NCBI GenBank assembly: GCA_035293765.1
Contig: DATGMF010000041.1
Coordinates: forward strand, 58,196-122,195
Length of the DNA: 64,000 nt
Reading direction: 5' to 3'
From: DASRHT01 sp035293765
GTDB lineage: Bacteria; Chloroflexota; Ktedonobacteria; Ktedonobacterales; Ktedonobacteraceae
This document shows positions 36,356 through 45,002 of the stretch, in pieces. Position numbers and translations under genes: made by a program. The notes below the pieces were generated by a model. The model did no database searches. It worked only from the letters and a program-made list of their open reading frames with translations, and was not told where the DNA came from. Each line of letters starts with the position of its first letter. The first letter of the stretch is position 1.

Positions 36356-37192
36356 TTAACCCGAAGTGGGGGCGCGCCAGTAGCGACGAGTTGTCAAAAC
36401 GTCTCCCGGCTGATTGGCGGTATTGGCGACCAGACCGGCGTGATGCAAGTGGCGTAGCGCCTCCAGCAGTCGAGCCGGGCGGAGCCAGTTCTTATGTGCC
36501 CCCCTTTTCTCTAGAAGCTTTTGCAGCTCTGCCAGGGTAATTCCATCCCGATCCGGCAACAGAGAGAGGACCATCTGGGTAAACTGCTGTTGGGCGAGCA
36601 GTTGCTCCCGCTGCACTGGAGACTCTAGCCTGCCCGTGGGAGTAGAGAAGCGAAGGTCGAAACGACATACCGAGGCTCCCTGCTTCATGCAGGTACGCTC
36701 AACTACCGCCACCTGCTCCCCAAAACTTTCCGCAGCTCCCTCGATAGCTCCGAAGAGTAGCGGACAGAGCTTGCGCGGGCTGTCATAGTACAACACCAGG
36801 TCATTGGGGGCGTTGGGAAAAGCTTGATAGCGAAATAGGGGAGGCGTAAGGCCCTCGGGCAAACGGCCCATCTGTTTATGTGCAGCGTACATTGCGAGCA
36901 GCAGATCACGTCCGTTATTCACCTGTGTCAGAAGATAAGCGCACAGGTGCCGCGTTAATCCATTCATAATGAAGTACCGACCGTACTCATATAATAACTG
37001 TTCAACAGGTAGCTTTGTAATGTCGCTGGCGATGTTCACCCCTGTCAGGAGAAGATCGTCATCGTAAACACGGCTGGCAAGTGGCGCAGTAGATACCGTC
37101 TCGCCGATGGCTGCCCTGTACGTCATCATCATGGAACCTTGAAAACGCTCCAACAAATATTTTTCCCAGGTCATAAAGATTAACCCATGCAT
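36356..37192 (-). CDS. H-NOX (haem-NO-binding) type sensor with C-terminal winged-helix-like domain
   Basis: 278 residues. The start MHGLIFMTWEKYLLERF matches the N terminus of H-NOX domains. AAHKQMGRLPEGL provides the proximal haem ligand candidate His105, and YDSPR (136-140) is the diagnostic YxSxR that holds the haem propionates. FGEQVAVVERTCMKQG and VCRFDLRF end the fold. Residues about 200-275 form a separate helical domain (ITLAELQKLLEKRG, then ARLLEALRHLHHAGLV) that looks like a winged helix. H-NOX proteins bind NO or O2; here the output could be direct DNA binding. It stands alone, with no cyclase or kinase gene nearby. The output domain call is inference. Confidence 0.75.
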   Translation of the reverse strand: MHGLIFMTWEKYLLERFQGSMMMTYRAAIGETVSTAPLASRVYDDDLLLTGVNIASDITKLPVEQLLYEYGRYFIMNGLTRHLCAYLLTQVNNGRDLLLAMYAAHKQMGRLPEGLTPPLFRYQAFPNAPNDLVLYYDSPRKLCPLLFGAIEGAAESFGEQVAVVERTCMKQGASVCRFDLRFSTPTGRLESPVQREQLLAQQQFTQMVLSLLPDRDGITLAELQKLLEKRGAHKNWLRPARLLEALRHLHHAGLVANTANQPGDVLTTRRYWRAPTSG

Positions 37193-37400
37193 GAGGAAAA
37201 CTCCAGTTTGTGAAAGTAATGCACATCATTGCTGTATCAATACGTATCAAATTATAGATAAGCATGAGCGGCAAGTCAACTACTACATAAGAAATTAGTA
37301 CTATCTTTTTACGAACATTTCTGCATCTTATGGGAAAGAAAAAGCAGTTTTTGTGGAAAGCGGAATAACATCTCCCACCAAAATAGGGCCACACCCCTTC

Positions 37401-37610
37401 GTAGGGACCCGCTTGAGCGCCCGTCATCCCTGACCCCGAAGATTGGGCAAGCGCAAAGCCCCCACCCAATCCCCATGCCGCCCCTTGCCCCTACCGGCGT
37501 TTCTCAAAAACCGAACGGCATCCACAATGTTGGACCGGAGGCGGTAGGGGCAATCCCTTGCGCTTGCCCTGCTGGGGACATGGGGCCTCGCGCTTGCCCT
37601 GCTTGCCCCT
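37401..37610. repeat. Mixed family-A and family-B repeat cluster
   Basis: A family-B fragment GTAGGGACCCGCTTGAGCGC (37401-37420) is followed by a family-A copy (GGGCAAGCGCAAAGCCCCCA to CCTTGCCCCTACC, about 37445-37494). An inverted copy (GTAGGGGCAATCCCTTGCGC, 37543-37562) and another CTCGCGCTTGCCC follow. The cluster fills the 465-base gap upstream of the H-NOX-like gene and downstream of the hydrolase; nothing else is seen there. Confidence 0.8.
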
Positions 37611-37657
37611 TTTAGCCGACCTTATGTAAATGTGAAGGTAGGTACTGCGGTTGAACT

Positions 37658-38497
37658 TCAGGCGCGTAGAAAATCGTTCACGGCCTGCATAAAAGCATCG
37701 AACTTGTGGCGGTGGATATTATGCGTCGCGCCGTCAATCTGCACCGCTTTGCTGTGCGCAGGCAGGTAGCTTTGTGCCTCATTCCACAGTCGCCCTGGAA
37801 GCGTGGTGCCATTGTCGGGATCGGCCCTGAGCAGCAGCGTCGGCACTGTCAGGCTGGCGAGCAGTGGCAGCAAATTGCCCATCTGCCCGGCCTGTTCAAA
37901 GACGCTGATCACGCCCTCGCGGCTTACTTTACTCATAGCATCCAGCTTGCCTTCTATATCAGCTTCCGTCCAGCCGGGATTATTCGCGATCAATTCGGGG
38001 CGCAACTCATCGGCGGGCCGACCGATATCCTTTGTGTACGCAGTGGCGCGTTTTGCGGCATCACCCTGCCCAAAATTGCACGCGGGATCTTCAAGGATAA
38101 TTTTAGCGAACGCCGGGGCGGGTTGCTCGGCTGCGGCTCCGCTTGCCAGAACAAGGGCGGTAGCGCCTCCCCAGGAATGGCCGATCAGCACCGGGCGGTT
38201 CAGACGTAATAGTGCCATCAATGCCTGAGCATCGTCGGCTGTGTGACGCAGACTGTAGGCCCCGGCAGGCAATTTGGGGCTGTCGCCATGACCGCGCATA
38301 TCCAGAGCATACACCCTGTAGCGGTCGGCTAGAGCTGGCCCGACGCGTACCCAGCTTCTGGCTGAACTGGTGATGCCATGCAGCAATAGCGCGCAAGGGC
38401 GATCCATATCTTGCGTGCCCCAGCTTAAATAATGGAAGCGGCCACCGGGAAGATCAATTGTGTGCGATTGAGGGTCCTGCTCGAAGCTACCTGCCAT
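37658..38497 (-). CDS. Alpha/beta hydrolase
   Basis: 279 residues from the ATG at 38497, six bases after AAGGAG. Triad elements: LHGITSSARSW with the oxyanion region, nucleophile Ser in GHSWGGATAL, acid in LRADPDNG and His in DGATHNIHRHKFD. DMRGHGDSPK is typical of the esterase/haloperoxidase-like branch. It has no signal peptide. The substrate is unknown and it is probably transcribed alone; the repeat cluster at 37401-37610 lies just downstream. Confidence 0.85.
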   Translation of the reverse strand: MAGSFEQDPQSHTIDLPGGRFHYLSWGTQDMDRPCALLLHGITSSARSWVRVGPALADRYRVYALDMRGHGDSPKLPAGAYSLRHTADDAQALMALLRLNRPVLIGHSWGGATALVLASGAAAEQPAPAFAKIILEDPACNFGQGDAAKRATAYTKDIGRPADELRPELIANNPGWTEADIEGKLDAMSKVSREGVISVFEQAGQMGNLLPLLASLTVPTLLLRADPDNGTTLPGRLWNEAQSYLPAHSKAVQIDGATHNIHRHKFDAFMQAVNDFLRA

Positions 38498-38808
38498 GCT
38501 TTTCTCCTTGAATAGCGATATCGGACGTAACAATGCTTTCTCATCCGTAGTTTATCACAAGAACATCTCTCCGCAGAGAATACCAGTAGCATCACTTTGA
38601 TGGTGGCTAACGTATTAGCTATATGCAAGGAAAGGCTTTTTGCGAAAGCGGACGTGATAGTATCTAGCTGCGCTCTAGCCAGTACAGATGGGGATTCCCC
38701 CATATCGCAATTACGCACTACCTGCAAACGAGAATGGAGTGTAAAGCCCATGTTGAGGCATAAAACGCGTAGGAGGTGTATAGCGAATAAAGGGGAAAAA
38801 GATGTCAT
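38498..38808. other. Intergenic region without a clear gene
   Basis: About 310 bases between the hydrolase start and the cheB remnant. Open frames here (for example 38425-38868 on the minus strand) overlap the hydrolase start and show no domain. AGGGG at 38791-38795 looks like a leftover ribosome site of the cheB remnant. Confidence 0.4.
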
Positions 38809-39191
38809 GATATTATCGTTGTGGGGACCTCGGCAGGTGGAGTAGAGGCGTTGCAGGTGCTTGTGCATGACCTCCCCGGCAATATACCAGCCGCGATCTT
38901 TGTGGGAGTGTATATTCCGGCAGATGCCGCGTTGGGCACGCTCTCAGAGAAGAAAGCGTGCTGGCAGAGCAGTCGGAGGCGCTGGAGAAATCGCTCTGGG
39001 CTGCTTTAAAACCATTCGATGAGAAGGTCAGCCTTTCTCGGCGCATGGCTGAGCAGGCGCGTAAGAGTGGTCGAGAATGGCTGGCTCGACACAAAACGGC
39101 GACCATTTTGCGACGCATTAGCAGACGCATAACGGTCACCTACCAGCGTAGCATTCGTGAATACGCCGCTTATGGGTGTGGTGGTCATTGA
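38809..39191 (+). pseudogene. CheB-like methylesterase remnant
   Basis: The frame from 38809 reads DIIVVGTSAGGVEALQVLV, the N terminus of CheB methylesterase domains with catalytic Ser in GTSAGG, and continues through DLPGNIPAAIFVGVYIPA. After about 60 residues it runs out of frame. From 38958 a second frame reads LAEQSEALEKSLWAALKPF, the C-terminal tail common in CheB-like proteins. The central two thirds, including the catalytic His and Asp, are missing, and the original start is also damaged (ATGTCATGATATT). So this is a deleted gene; no chemotaxis genes remain nearby. Confidence 0.75.
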
Positions 39192-39343
39192 TCGCTCCTA
39201 TCATATTTTGACCGCCAACGGCGCGGCGCGGTGATCGCCCCCGGCTGCAACAAAATACGTATTAAAAACAATTACGTTTCTTGCAACCGAGGGCTCCTGA
39301 CCACTATCTCCCGCTTTTTGTTGAAAGCCAGGAATGGCTGCTA

Positions 39344-39619
39344 TTATCTGCTACCCTTTTTCTTATCCTTCTCCTTTTTCACCTTGTTTGCTGCATCGTG
39401 CATCTCTTTTTCAGCCTGTTTGCGAGGGATGGTTTCCACGTCGGCCAGTTCGTCCTTGTCGGCTGCCCCTCCCTTGCCGGCGTGAGAAGCCTTCTTTGAA
39501 GCTCCCTGACCCCGTTGCGAGCGTAGCTTTTCTACTGCACTCTGCATTTCCTTCTCAGCTTGCTCGCGAGGAATGGCTTCCACTCCTTCAAGTTCATCTT
39601 TCTCCTGGTTTTTTCCCAT
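39344..39619 (-). CDS. Small charged protein with two internal repeats
   Basis: 91 residues, strongly charged and probably disordered or helical. Two copies of a ~28-residue unit are present: DELEGVEAIPREQAEKEMQS and DELADVETIPRKQAEKEMHD, each followed by a basic helix and joined by a Gly/Lys/Ala linker. The start is well supported by GGAGGAAGG upstream. No family is recognised; the composition recalls small stress-linked bacterial proteins. It sits alone between two decayed genes. Confidence 0.65.
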   Translation of the reverse strand: MGKNQEKDELEGVEAIPREQAEKEMQSAVEKLRSQRGQGASKKASHAGKGGAADKDELADVETIPRKQAEKEMHDAANKVKKEKDKKKGSR

Positions 39620-39849
39620 GTCATCCTTCCTCCTTACTTACTTATATGTACCTGGTTTGGGAAGATACTACTTATCACAGAACCCCTGCCCTCTCAGTTT
39701 GGTCACGTCTGATCAAGCAGGAAAGATACATAGCAACTCTCTCATCCATAAAGTCACTTATATCAATGTGTACCTTGACAGTCCTAAGACATATAGAATG
39801 TAAGCAGGGAAAAATGGAACGTGCATGACACTTTTAAGGAAGGAAATTG

Positions 39850-40297
39850 ATGTACTCAAAGGATGCTCTAACGTTGCACCAGACGGGAGAGCATATTCGA
39901 CAATTACGCCAGCAGTTTGGCTTGACGCAGACGGAATTAGGAGGAGCGCATTACTCAAAATCATATGTGAGCGTCGTAGAAGAGCACGCGCTCTTCAATG
40001 AGTCAACATGCCGTCTATCTGGCAATCGCAGAAGTTGCGGAAGAGCGTGCCAAAATGGCAGATACTGCCGATTACGCAGAGCTTTGTTTAACCACTGCGA
40101 ATCAATATTGTCAGCTCGCTCTGGCGCTGGTCCGGCACGCTGTGGAGGAGAAAGAATGCGATCCGGGCTATGCTGCCCGGAGCTACCTCCAGTGTATGAA
40201 TATGTTGCAGACTCGCACAACGCTGAATTTGCCTCTGGTCGAGGAATCTGCACAAGCGTTGTTGCAGATCCTCAAAGAGCAGGCTCCTATTTACTAA
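39850..40297 (+). pseudogene. XRE-family HTH regulator with TPR-like tail, frame broken
   Basis: The first 43 residues (GEHIRQLRQQFGLTQTELGG and KSYVSVVE) are an XRE helix-turn-helix. The frame then becomes nonsense. From about 39998 a different frame carries a helical, TPR-like C terminus (AELCLTTANQYCQLALALV, ending LLQILKEQAPIY). Between them a large part of the expected protein is missing, so an internal deletion shifted the frame. The final TAA (40295-40297) overlaps the stop codon of convergent nagZ. Confidence 0.7.
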
Positions 40298-41913
40298 GGT
40301 GAAAGCCCAGGAATATGTACGGGCAGATGTCCTTGCGCCTCGCTTTTGCCGAAAATGACTCGTGTTGCCGCGACCAGTGCCGGTTGGGTATATTCGTACG
40401 TGGCAAGGACCGTATGTGCCTGTGGGAATGCCGCCAGGTCGTAGGGATTGCGCACGGCTATGACGATGGTACGCCGCTTTGACGATACCAGACTGCGCAC
40501 AAGCTCGGCCTGCCCTTTGTCCAGGTGGGCATTGACGGTTGCTATAATGAATACAGCGGATTCGCTGGTTGTCTGCAATAACTGCTGATACCCATCTTCT
40601 TCCGTCTCTGGATCGACCGGCAGTATTCCCACAAGAGGATGATAGCGCCGAATAGCTGCGGCCAACGTTTCGTCAGCGTAATAGCGATCTTCCACCATTG
40701 TGGCGGTGTTTCTCTGAGGCGAGAGGATGATGATTTGCTCTTCAGCGTCCAGGTGCAGGGGCAGAAGTGCATCTTCGTTGCGGATCAGCGTGGTGGAACG
40801 CTGGTAAGACTCGCGCTGCAATTGCAGATGGGCGTTGCAGCCGATGACCGGGGGCAGGGTTGCGGTCAGCGTCGGCAATGCATCCCAGGAGAGGTAGCGC
40901 GCTTTGAGCTGGAGCACGCGTGCTGCGGCTTGCCTGATCACTTGAGGGGAGAGCCGCCCATTTGTGTGAACTGCGGCGCGTATCGCTTCAATGCCATCGC
41001 GCTGCAATTCGTAATGATGGGATATCAGCACCAGATCGATGCCAGCCTCCAGCGCCATCACGGCAGCTCGCGCGCTGCCAAAGATTGCCGCGATAGCTTG
41101 CATCTCCAGGCAATCAGAGATGATCACGCCACTGAAGCCGAGCTGCTGGCGCAACAACCCATGAACGATAGCGCGCGAGAGGGTAGCAGGGAGCGCCTCC
41201 TGCTCAGCCAGGGCGGGAAAGGCGATGTGCGCGGTCATCACGCATTCGCTACCAGCTTTGATGCCGCTTTTGAACGGTACCAGTTCGAGCGTTTTGAGCC
41301 GATCAAGCGCGTAAAGAATGGTGGGCAGCGCAAGATGGGAATCGGTAGCTGTATCGCCATGCCCCGGAAAATGTTTTAAGCAAGAAATAATTCCCGCTTC
41401 CTGATAGCCTTTGACCATTGCCGCGGCCAGGCGAGCCACCTGCTGGGCATTCTCGCCGAACGAGCGCACGCCAATCACGGGATTGGCCGCATTGTTGTTG
41501 ACATCGACCACGGGCGCGAGGTTCATATTGATGCCGAGCGCCTGCAATTCACGGCCCGTTGCCAGGGCGACATCGTGCGCCACCTGCTCAGAACCAATCG
41601 CGCCCAGCGCCATATTCCCAGGAAAGAGCGTGGCAACGTCGCCCAGACGCTGCACAATGCCATTCTCCTGGTCAATCGCGATCAGCAAGGGATAGCGCTG
41701 TCCGGCCTTTTGCGCTGTGGCTTGCAGGTCGTGCGTTAGCTCTAACACCTGCCGGGCATCATGAATATTGCGCGAGAAAAAGAGGATATTGCCGACATGG
41801 TAACGTTGAATGAGATCAAGCACTTCTTGCGAGGGCGTGTGTCCCCAGAAGCCGACCATGAGCAATTGACCGATTTGCTCCTCTATTGACATGCTATGCG
41901 TAAGATTGCTCAT
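40294..41913 (-). CDS. nagZ: Beta-N-acetylglucosaminidase NagZ (GH3)
   Basis: 539 residues; the GH3 catalytic domain (about 1-340) is followed by a C-terminal GH3-like domain. Key motifs: LLIAIDQENGIVQRL, KHFPGHGDTATDSH (the Asp-His acid/base dyad typical of NagZ), and ISDCLEMQAI with the nucleophile Asp. It removes GlcNAc from GlcNAc-anhydroMurNAc muropeptides or from chito-oligomers in the cytoplasm. No signal peptide. AAAGGAGAGG precedes the start. It is the last gene of murQ-kinase-nagZ (31-base gap after the kinase), and the operon feeds GlcNAc and MurNAc products to the neighbouring enzymes. Confidence 0.93.
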   Translation of the reverse strand: MSNLTHSMSIEEQIGQLLMVGFWGHTPSQEVLDLIQRYHVGNILFFSRNIHDARQVLELTHDLQATAQKAGQRYPLLIAIDQENGIVQRLGDVATLFPGNMALGAIGSEQVAHDVALATGRELQALGINMNLAPVVDVNNNAANPVIGVRSFGENAQQVARLAAAMVKGYQEAGIISCLKHFPGHGDTATDSHLALPTILYALDRLKTLELVPFKSGIKAGSECVMTAHIAFPALAEQEALPATLSRAIVHGLLRQQLGFSGVIISDCLEMQAIAAIFGSARAAVMALEAGIDLVLISHHYELQRDGIEAIRAAVHTNGRLSPQVIRQAAARVLQLKARYLSWDALPTLTATLPPVIGCNAHLQLQRESYQRSTTLIRNEDALLPLHLDAEEQIIILSPQRNTATMVEDRYYADETLAAAIRRYHPLVGILPVDPETEEDGYQQLLQTTSESAVFIIATVNAHLDKGQAELVRSLVSSKRRTIVIAVRNPYDLAAFPQAHTVLATYEYTQPALVAATRVIFGKSEAQGHLPVHIPGLSP

Positions 41914-41944
41914 AGACTGCCTCTCCTTTCAGGCGATACTCTCT

Positions 41945-42910
41945 CTATAGGTAGATGGCGGCCCGGGCGGCGCTCAGCGCTGGTTGTGTCACCAGTGCGA
42001 TCTGTCCGACCGCCCGGCGTTCGCGTATAGCGTCTAAAACCTGCGCTCGAAAATCTTCCTCGTGCAATAGCAACCCGCCTCCCAGCGCGACAGGCAGCGG
42101 ACCGGCTGGATCATCGTAGGGGCAATCCCTTGCGGTTGGCCCCACGTTTGCCTCGGTGGTTGGCCCCACGTTGGCCCCTGCGGTGATTGCCGCCAGGGCT
42201 AGCTCTTGAGCCGCCTGCTGTATGATCTCGCGGGCGGTACTGTCGCCGGAGCGAGCGGCGGCGAAGACCAGGGTAGCTACCTGAGCAATATCGGCTTTAT
42301 CGGCGGCGTGATAGACTTTATCGATGAGGCCATCAGGGCTGGTAAGATTCCAATGCTGCATAATTAATGCCAGCAGCGCCGTTGCGGGATCGCGGCCATC
42401 GGCTGCTCTTGTGGCCGCCTGCAAGGCGCGGCGTCCAATATCGTAGCCGCTCCCTTCGTCTCCAAGAATGTGTCCCCAGCCGCCGGCGCGCTTGATGCTG
42501 CCCTCTGCGTTGCGAGCGAGCGCGATGGAGCCAGTACCGGCGATGAGTGCGACCCCCACGGCATTATCCAGCGCACTCAGCAGTAGTTCTGCATCATTCG
42601 TCAGATGGATGGCCCCGGCCAATGAGCGCAGGTGAGGCAAAAGCGTATCACAGTCGTCCTGACGGTCAATCCCCGCGAGGCCCAGCCAGGCGGCGTGCAG
42701 CGGCAAGGTGCAGCCTGCTTCACGCGCGGCCTCCTCAGCGGCGCTGCCAATATGGGCCACGGCCTGGCTCAGACCAACGGCGGCATAATTGGAACTGCCG
42801 GACAGGCCCTGTCCGCGCTGCTTGCCCTGCGCATCGACAATGATAGCGAGCGTTTTGCTGCCGCCTCCGTCTACGCCCAGGTAGTAAGATGATGATGTTG
42901 GCTCGCTCAT
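41945..42910 (-). CDS. N-acetylglucosamine kinase (BadF/BadG/BcrA/BcrD ATPase family)
   Basis: 321 residues. Phosphate-1 motif YLGVDGGGSKT at the N terminus, LAGIDRQDD and NDAELLLSAL, then LIAGTGSIA and GGWGHILGDEGSG, and a C-terminal VALGGGLLL. This is the pattern of bacterial GlcNAc/muramyl amino-sugar kinases. The reaction would be GlcNAc + ATP to GlcNAc-6-P, the substrate of NagA at 45003. A Pro/Thr-rich segment (ANVGPTTEANVGPTARDCPY) before VALGGG is encoded by family-A repeat DNA and is not expected in the family. It overlaps murQ as ATGA (42907-42910). Confidence 0.88.
   Translation of the reverse strand: MSEPTSSSYYLGVDGGGSKTLAIIVDAQGKQRGQGLSGSSNYAAVGLSQAVAHIGSAAEEAAREAGCTLPLHAAWLGLAGIDRQDDCDTLLPHLRSLAGAIHLTNDAELLLSALDNAVGVALIAGTGSIALARNAEGSIKRAGGWGHILGDEGSGYDIGRRALQAATRAADGRDPATALLALIMQHWNLTSPDGLIDKVYHAADKADIAQVATLVFAAARSGDSTAREIIQQAAQELALAAITAGANVGPTTEANVGPTARDCPYDDPAGPLPVALGGGLLLHEEDFRAQVLDAIRERRAVGQIALVTQPALSAARAAIYL
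42116..42178. repeat. Family-A repeat inside the GlcNAc kinase gene
   Basis: GTAGGGGCAATCCCTTGCGG (42116-42135) matches the copy at 37543, followed by a duplicated GGTTGGCCCCACGTT. It is read in frame on the minus strand and adds about 20 residues to the kinase. Confidence 0.7.
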
Positions 42911-43803
42911 GGCAGCGCCGCCCGCAAGCTATTGCCGTGGGCGGCAAGTTTTTCCCTGGCCTGCTGCGGGGTCAAATTGGCGCGTGCCGCTAAAATGGCC
43001 GTCTTCGTCTCTCCTCCGCAGGCGTCAAGAATTTGCTGAGCGGCGTCCGCTTCCAGGCCGGTGATGCGCTGTACGATGGTAAGGGCGCGTTGGCGCAGCT
43101 TGTAGTTGGTCGTCTGCACATCAACCATCAGATTGCCGAAGGTTTTCCCCAGCAAGATCATGCTGCCGGTGCTCAGCATGTTCAGCACCATTTTCTGCGC
43201 CGTGCCAGCTTTGAGGCGCGTCGATCCGGTAATGACTTCGGGTCCGACGATGGGGGCGATCATGATCTCGACTTCGGTTTCCAGCGCCGAGTTCGTGTTA
43301 CAGGCCAGGCCGATGGTGAAGGCCCCCTGCTCTCGGGCGTAGGCAATAGCGCCACGAACATAAGGCGTACGCCCGCTGGCTGTGATGCCCACGATGGTAT
43401 CTTTGGCGTTGAGATTGAGCCGTTCGACATCGGCCCTGCCAGCTTCGACGCTATCTTCAAAGTCTTCGTGCGCCAGCGTCATGGCCGTAGGTCCGCCGGC
43501 GATACAGGCCACGATGGTATCGGGTGAGAGGTTAAAGGTGGGAGGGCACTCAGAGGCGTCAAGCGCGCCCAGGCGGCCTGAGGTGCCTGCGCCAGCATAA
43601 ATAAGTCGTCCCCCGTGACGAAGCCGCTCGGCGATGACTTCGATGGCGGCGGCGATCTGTGGTAAGACCAGCTCAACAGCCTTCGCCACGGTGGCGTCTT
43701 CGGCGTTGATGGCTTGCACGATCTCCAGGGGACTCATCAGGTCGATTTCGGAGGTTGCGGGATTGACCTTTTCAGTTTCCAGCATGCGTAACGAGCGTTC
43801 CAT
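42907..43803 (-). CDS. murQ: N-acetylmuramic acid 6-phosphate etherase MurQ
   Basis: 298 residues, full length. SIS-domain protein with YAGAGTSGRLGALDASECPP, containing the catalytic Glu of the family, then GITASGRTPYVRGAIAYARE and GSTRLKAGTAQKMVLNMLS. It cleaves the lactyl ether of MurNAc-6-P to give GlcNAc-6-P and D-lactate in peptidoglycan recycling. AGGGAG precedes the ATG. First gene of the murQ-kinase-nagZ operon, with four-base overlap to the kinase. MurNAc-6-P could come from the adjacent kinase or a phosphotransferase not seen here. Confidence 0.95.
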   Translation of the reverse strand: MERSLRMLETEKVNPATSEIDLMSPLEIVQAINAEDATVAKAVELVLPQIAAAIEVIAERLRHGGRLIYAGAGTSGRLGALDASECPPTFNLSPDTIVACIAGGPTAMTLAHEDFEDSVEAGRADVERLNLNAKDTIVGITASGRTPYVRGAIAYAREQGAFTIGLACNTNSALETEVEIMIAPIVGPEVITGSTRLKAGTAQKMVLNMLSTGSMILLGKTFGNLMVDVQTTNYKLRQRALTIVQRITGLEADAAQQILDACGGETKTAILAARANLTPQQAREKLAAHGNSLRAALP

Positions 43804-43840
43804 GCGCGGTATCTCCCTGATTTAAATGGTAATGGGCCAG

Positions 43841-44010
43841 ACGCGATAAAATAAGCCGGTACAACATTGCCCCGTTTGCAGGGGAAGACGGGCGATAAAT
43901 CGGGTCAGTACGATATTGCCTCCTCTTCATAAGGGAGGACGGGCGATAAAGCGGACGCGATAAATCGGGTCCCTACCACGTTTCCCCCCGCCGGGGGAGG
44001 CGCGATTTAT
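43841..44010. repeat. Family-B repeat cluster between gntR and murQ
   Basis: Several units in tandem: GACGCGATAAAATAAGCCGG, GACGGGCGATAAATCGGGTC, GACGGGCGATAAAGCGGACG and CGCGATAAATCGGGTCCCTACC, then GCGCGATTTAT. Between them are small stems such as TCCTC...GAGGA and CCCCCCG/CGGGGG. The cluster separates the regulator gene from murQ on the minus strand and could act as a transcript-processing or attenuation site. Confidence 0.75.
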
Positions 44011-44027
44011 GGCATCGATAGGATGCG

Positions 44028-44774
44028 TTACGGTAACAGTTGTTCACGCTTCATATGGGTATAGAAGGTGTACTTATGGCCGCAATACATAGATCGGGCG
44101 TACTCAATGGGCTGGTTGCGCTCGGTATAGGTGGTGCGGCGCGTGAAAAGGACGGGGCTGCCGGGCTCAATGTTTAATATCTGGGCCTCGTCATTGCCCA
44201 CCAGACCTGCCTCCAGCTCCTGGTCGGCCTCCATCAGCATGATGCCAAATTTTGACTCAAGCACCCGGTAGAGCGAGTTGTGCTCCAGATCTTCTTCGAG
44301 CAACCGTTCACAGCCCTTGAAGTGGATCTGCGATACCTCGATAGCTAGCGGTTCGTCGTCAGCGAGGCGCAAACGTTGCAGGCGGAAGATGAGGGTACCG
44401 GGCTCAATACGTAATTTTTCGGCGGTGGCCTCATCAGCAGGAGACATTTCCGCCGAGAGCACTTTCGTGCTCGGCAATTGTCCACGCGCCCGGATGTCTT
44501 CGGTGAAGCCGGTCAGGTGGATCAATTGCTGGGTGATCTTACGGTTACTCACAAAGGTTCCCTTGCCCTGCTCGCGATAAAAAATACCTTCGTTGACCAG
44601 GTCAGTAATGGCCTGGCGAGCAGTCATGCGGCTGATGCCATACTTTTCGCTCAGCTCGCGTTCCGAAGGAATCAGGCTTCCCGGTTTCCATTCCCCGCTA
44701 CGAATTCTTTCGCGCAGAATCTCTTTTAACTGGTAATAACGAGGCAGGGGGCTGTTTCTATAAATCGCGCTCAT
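44028..44774 (-). CDS. GntR/HutC-family regulator (NagR/DasR-like)
   Basis: 248 residues from the ATG at 44774. N-terminal GntR winged helix (YYQLKEILRERIRSGEWKPG, PSERELSEKYGISRMTARQA, GKGTFVSNRKI), then a UTRA effector domain (about 90-245, with LTGFTEDIRARGQLPSTKV, IFRLQRLRLADDEPLAIE and ending RSMYCGHKYTFYT). UTRA regulators of the NagR/DasR branch sense GlcNAc-6-P or GlcN-6-P and release TGGT-type palindromes. Its location among nagA, nagZ, murQ and the transporter, and operator-like sites at 44843, 47429 and 59158, support the role of amino-sugar repressor. It is divergent from nagA. Confidence 0.9.
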   Translation of the reverse strand: MSAIYRNSPLPRYYQLKEILRERIRSGEWKPGSLIPSERELSEKYGISRMTARQAITDLVNEGIFYREQGKGTFVSNRKITQQLIHLTGFTEDIRARGQLPSTKVLSAEMSPADEATAEKLRIEPGTLIFRLQRLRLADDEPLAIEVSQIHFKGCERLLEEDLEHNSLYRVLESKFGIMLMEADQELEAGLVGNDEAQILNIEPGSPVLFTRRTTYTERNQPIEYARSMYCGHKYTFYTHMKREQLLP

Positions 44775-44842
44775 AATCACTTTTCCAATCTGGTGGCGTT
44801 TATCTCTTGCTTTCCTTTCCCAAATGTGGTACTAGTTAAGAA

Positions 44843-44879
44843 AGTGGTATAATTGGTATATTGTATATACCAGTATACT
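44843..44879. promoter_or_regulatory. Operator-like palindromes between gntR and nagA
   Basis: TGGTATA (44854-44860) and TATACCA (44866-44872) form a perfect inverted repeat over a 5-base spacer. AGTGGTATAATT (44843) overlaps it on the left and the palindrome AGTATACT (44872-44879) on the right. The site fits the GntR/HutC pattern and lies where it would control both divergent genes. Confidence 0.65.
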
Positions 44880-45002
44880 TACTTACTAATGATCGCATAT
44901 TTTTGCGTATCTGTCAAGGTTGCACTATCGAGGGCTGCGTCTTTGAGGCCGTGCAGGCTCAAGGAAGCTGCAAGATTGCGGAGCCCTATAGAAGGAGGAT
45001 CG

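Noticed and set aside
38425..38868. Gene of 147 codons on the minus strand before the hydrolase
   Set aside because: It overlaps the supported start of the hydrolase and the cheB remnant on the other strand, and its product looks like random sequence.
39334..39828. Protein gene opposite the small repeat protein
   Set aside because: Hydrophobic, Cys/Pro/Leu-rich translation typical of the antisense of Lys/Glu-rich coding; the other strand has a strong ribosome site and internal repeats.
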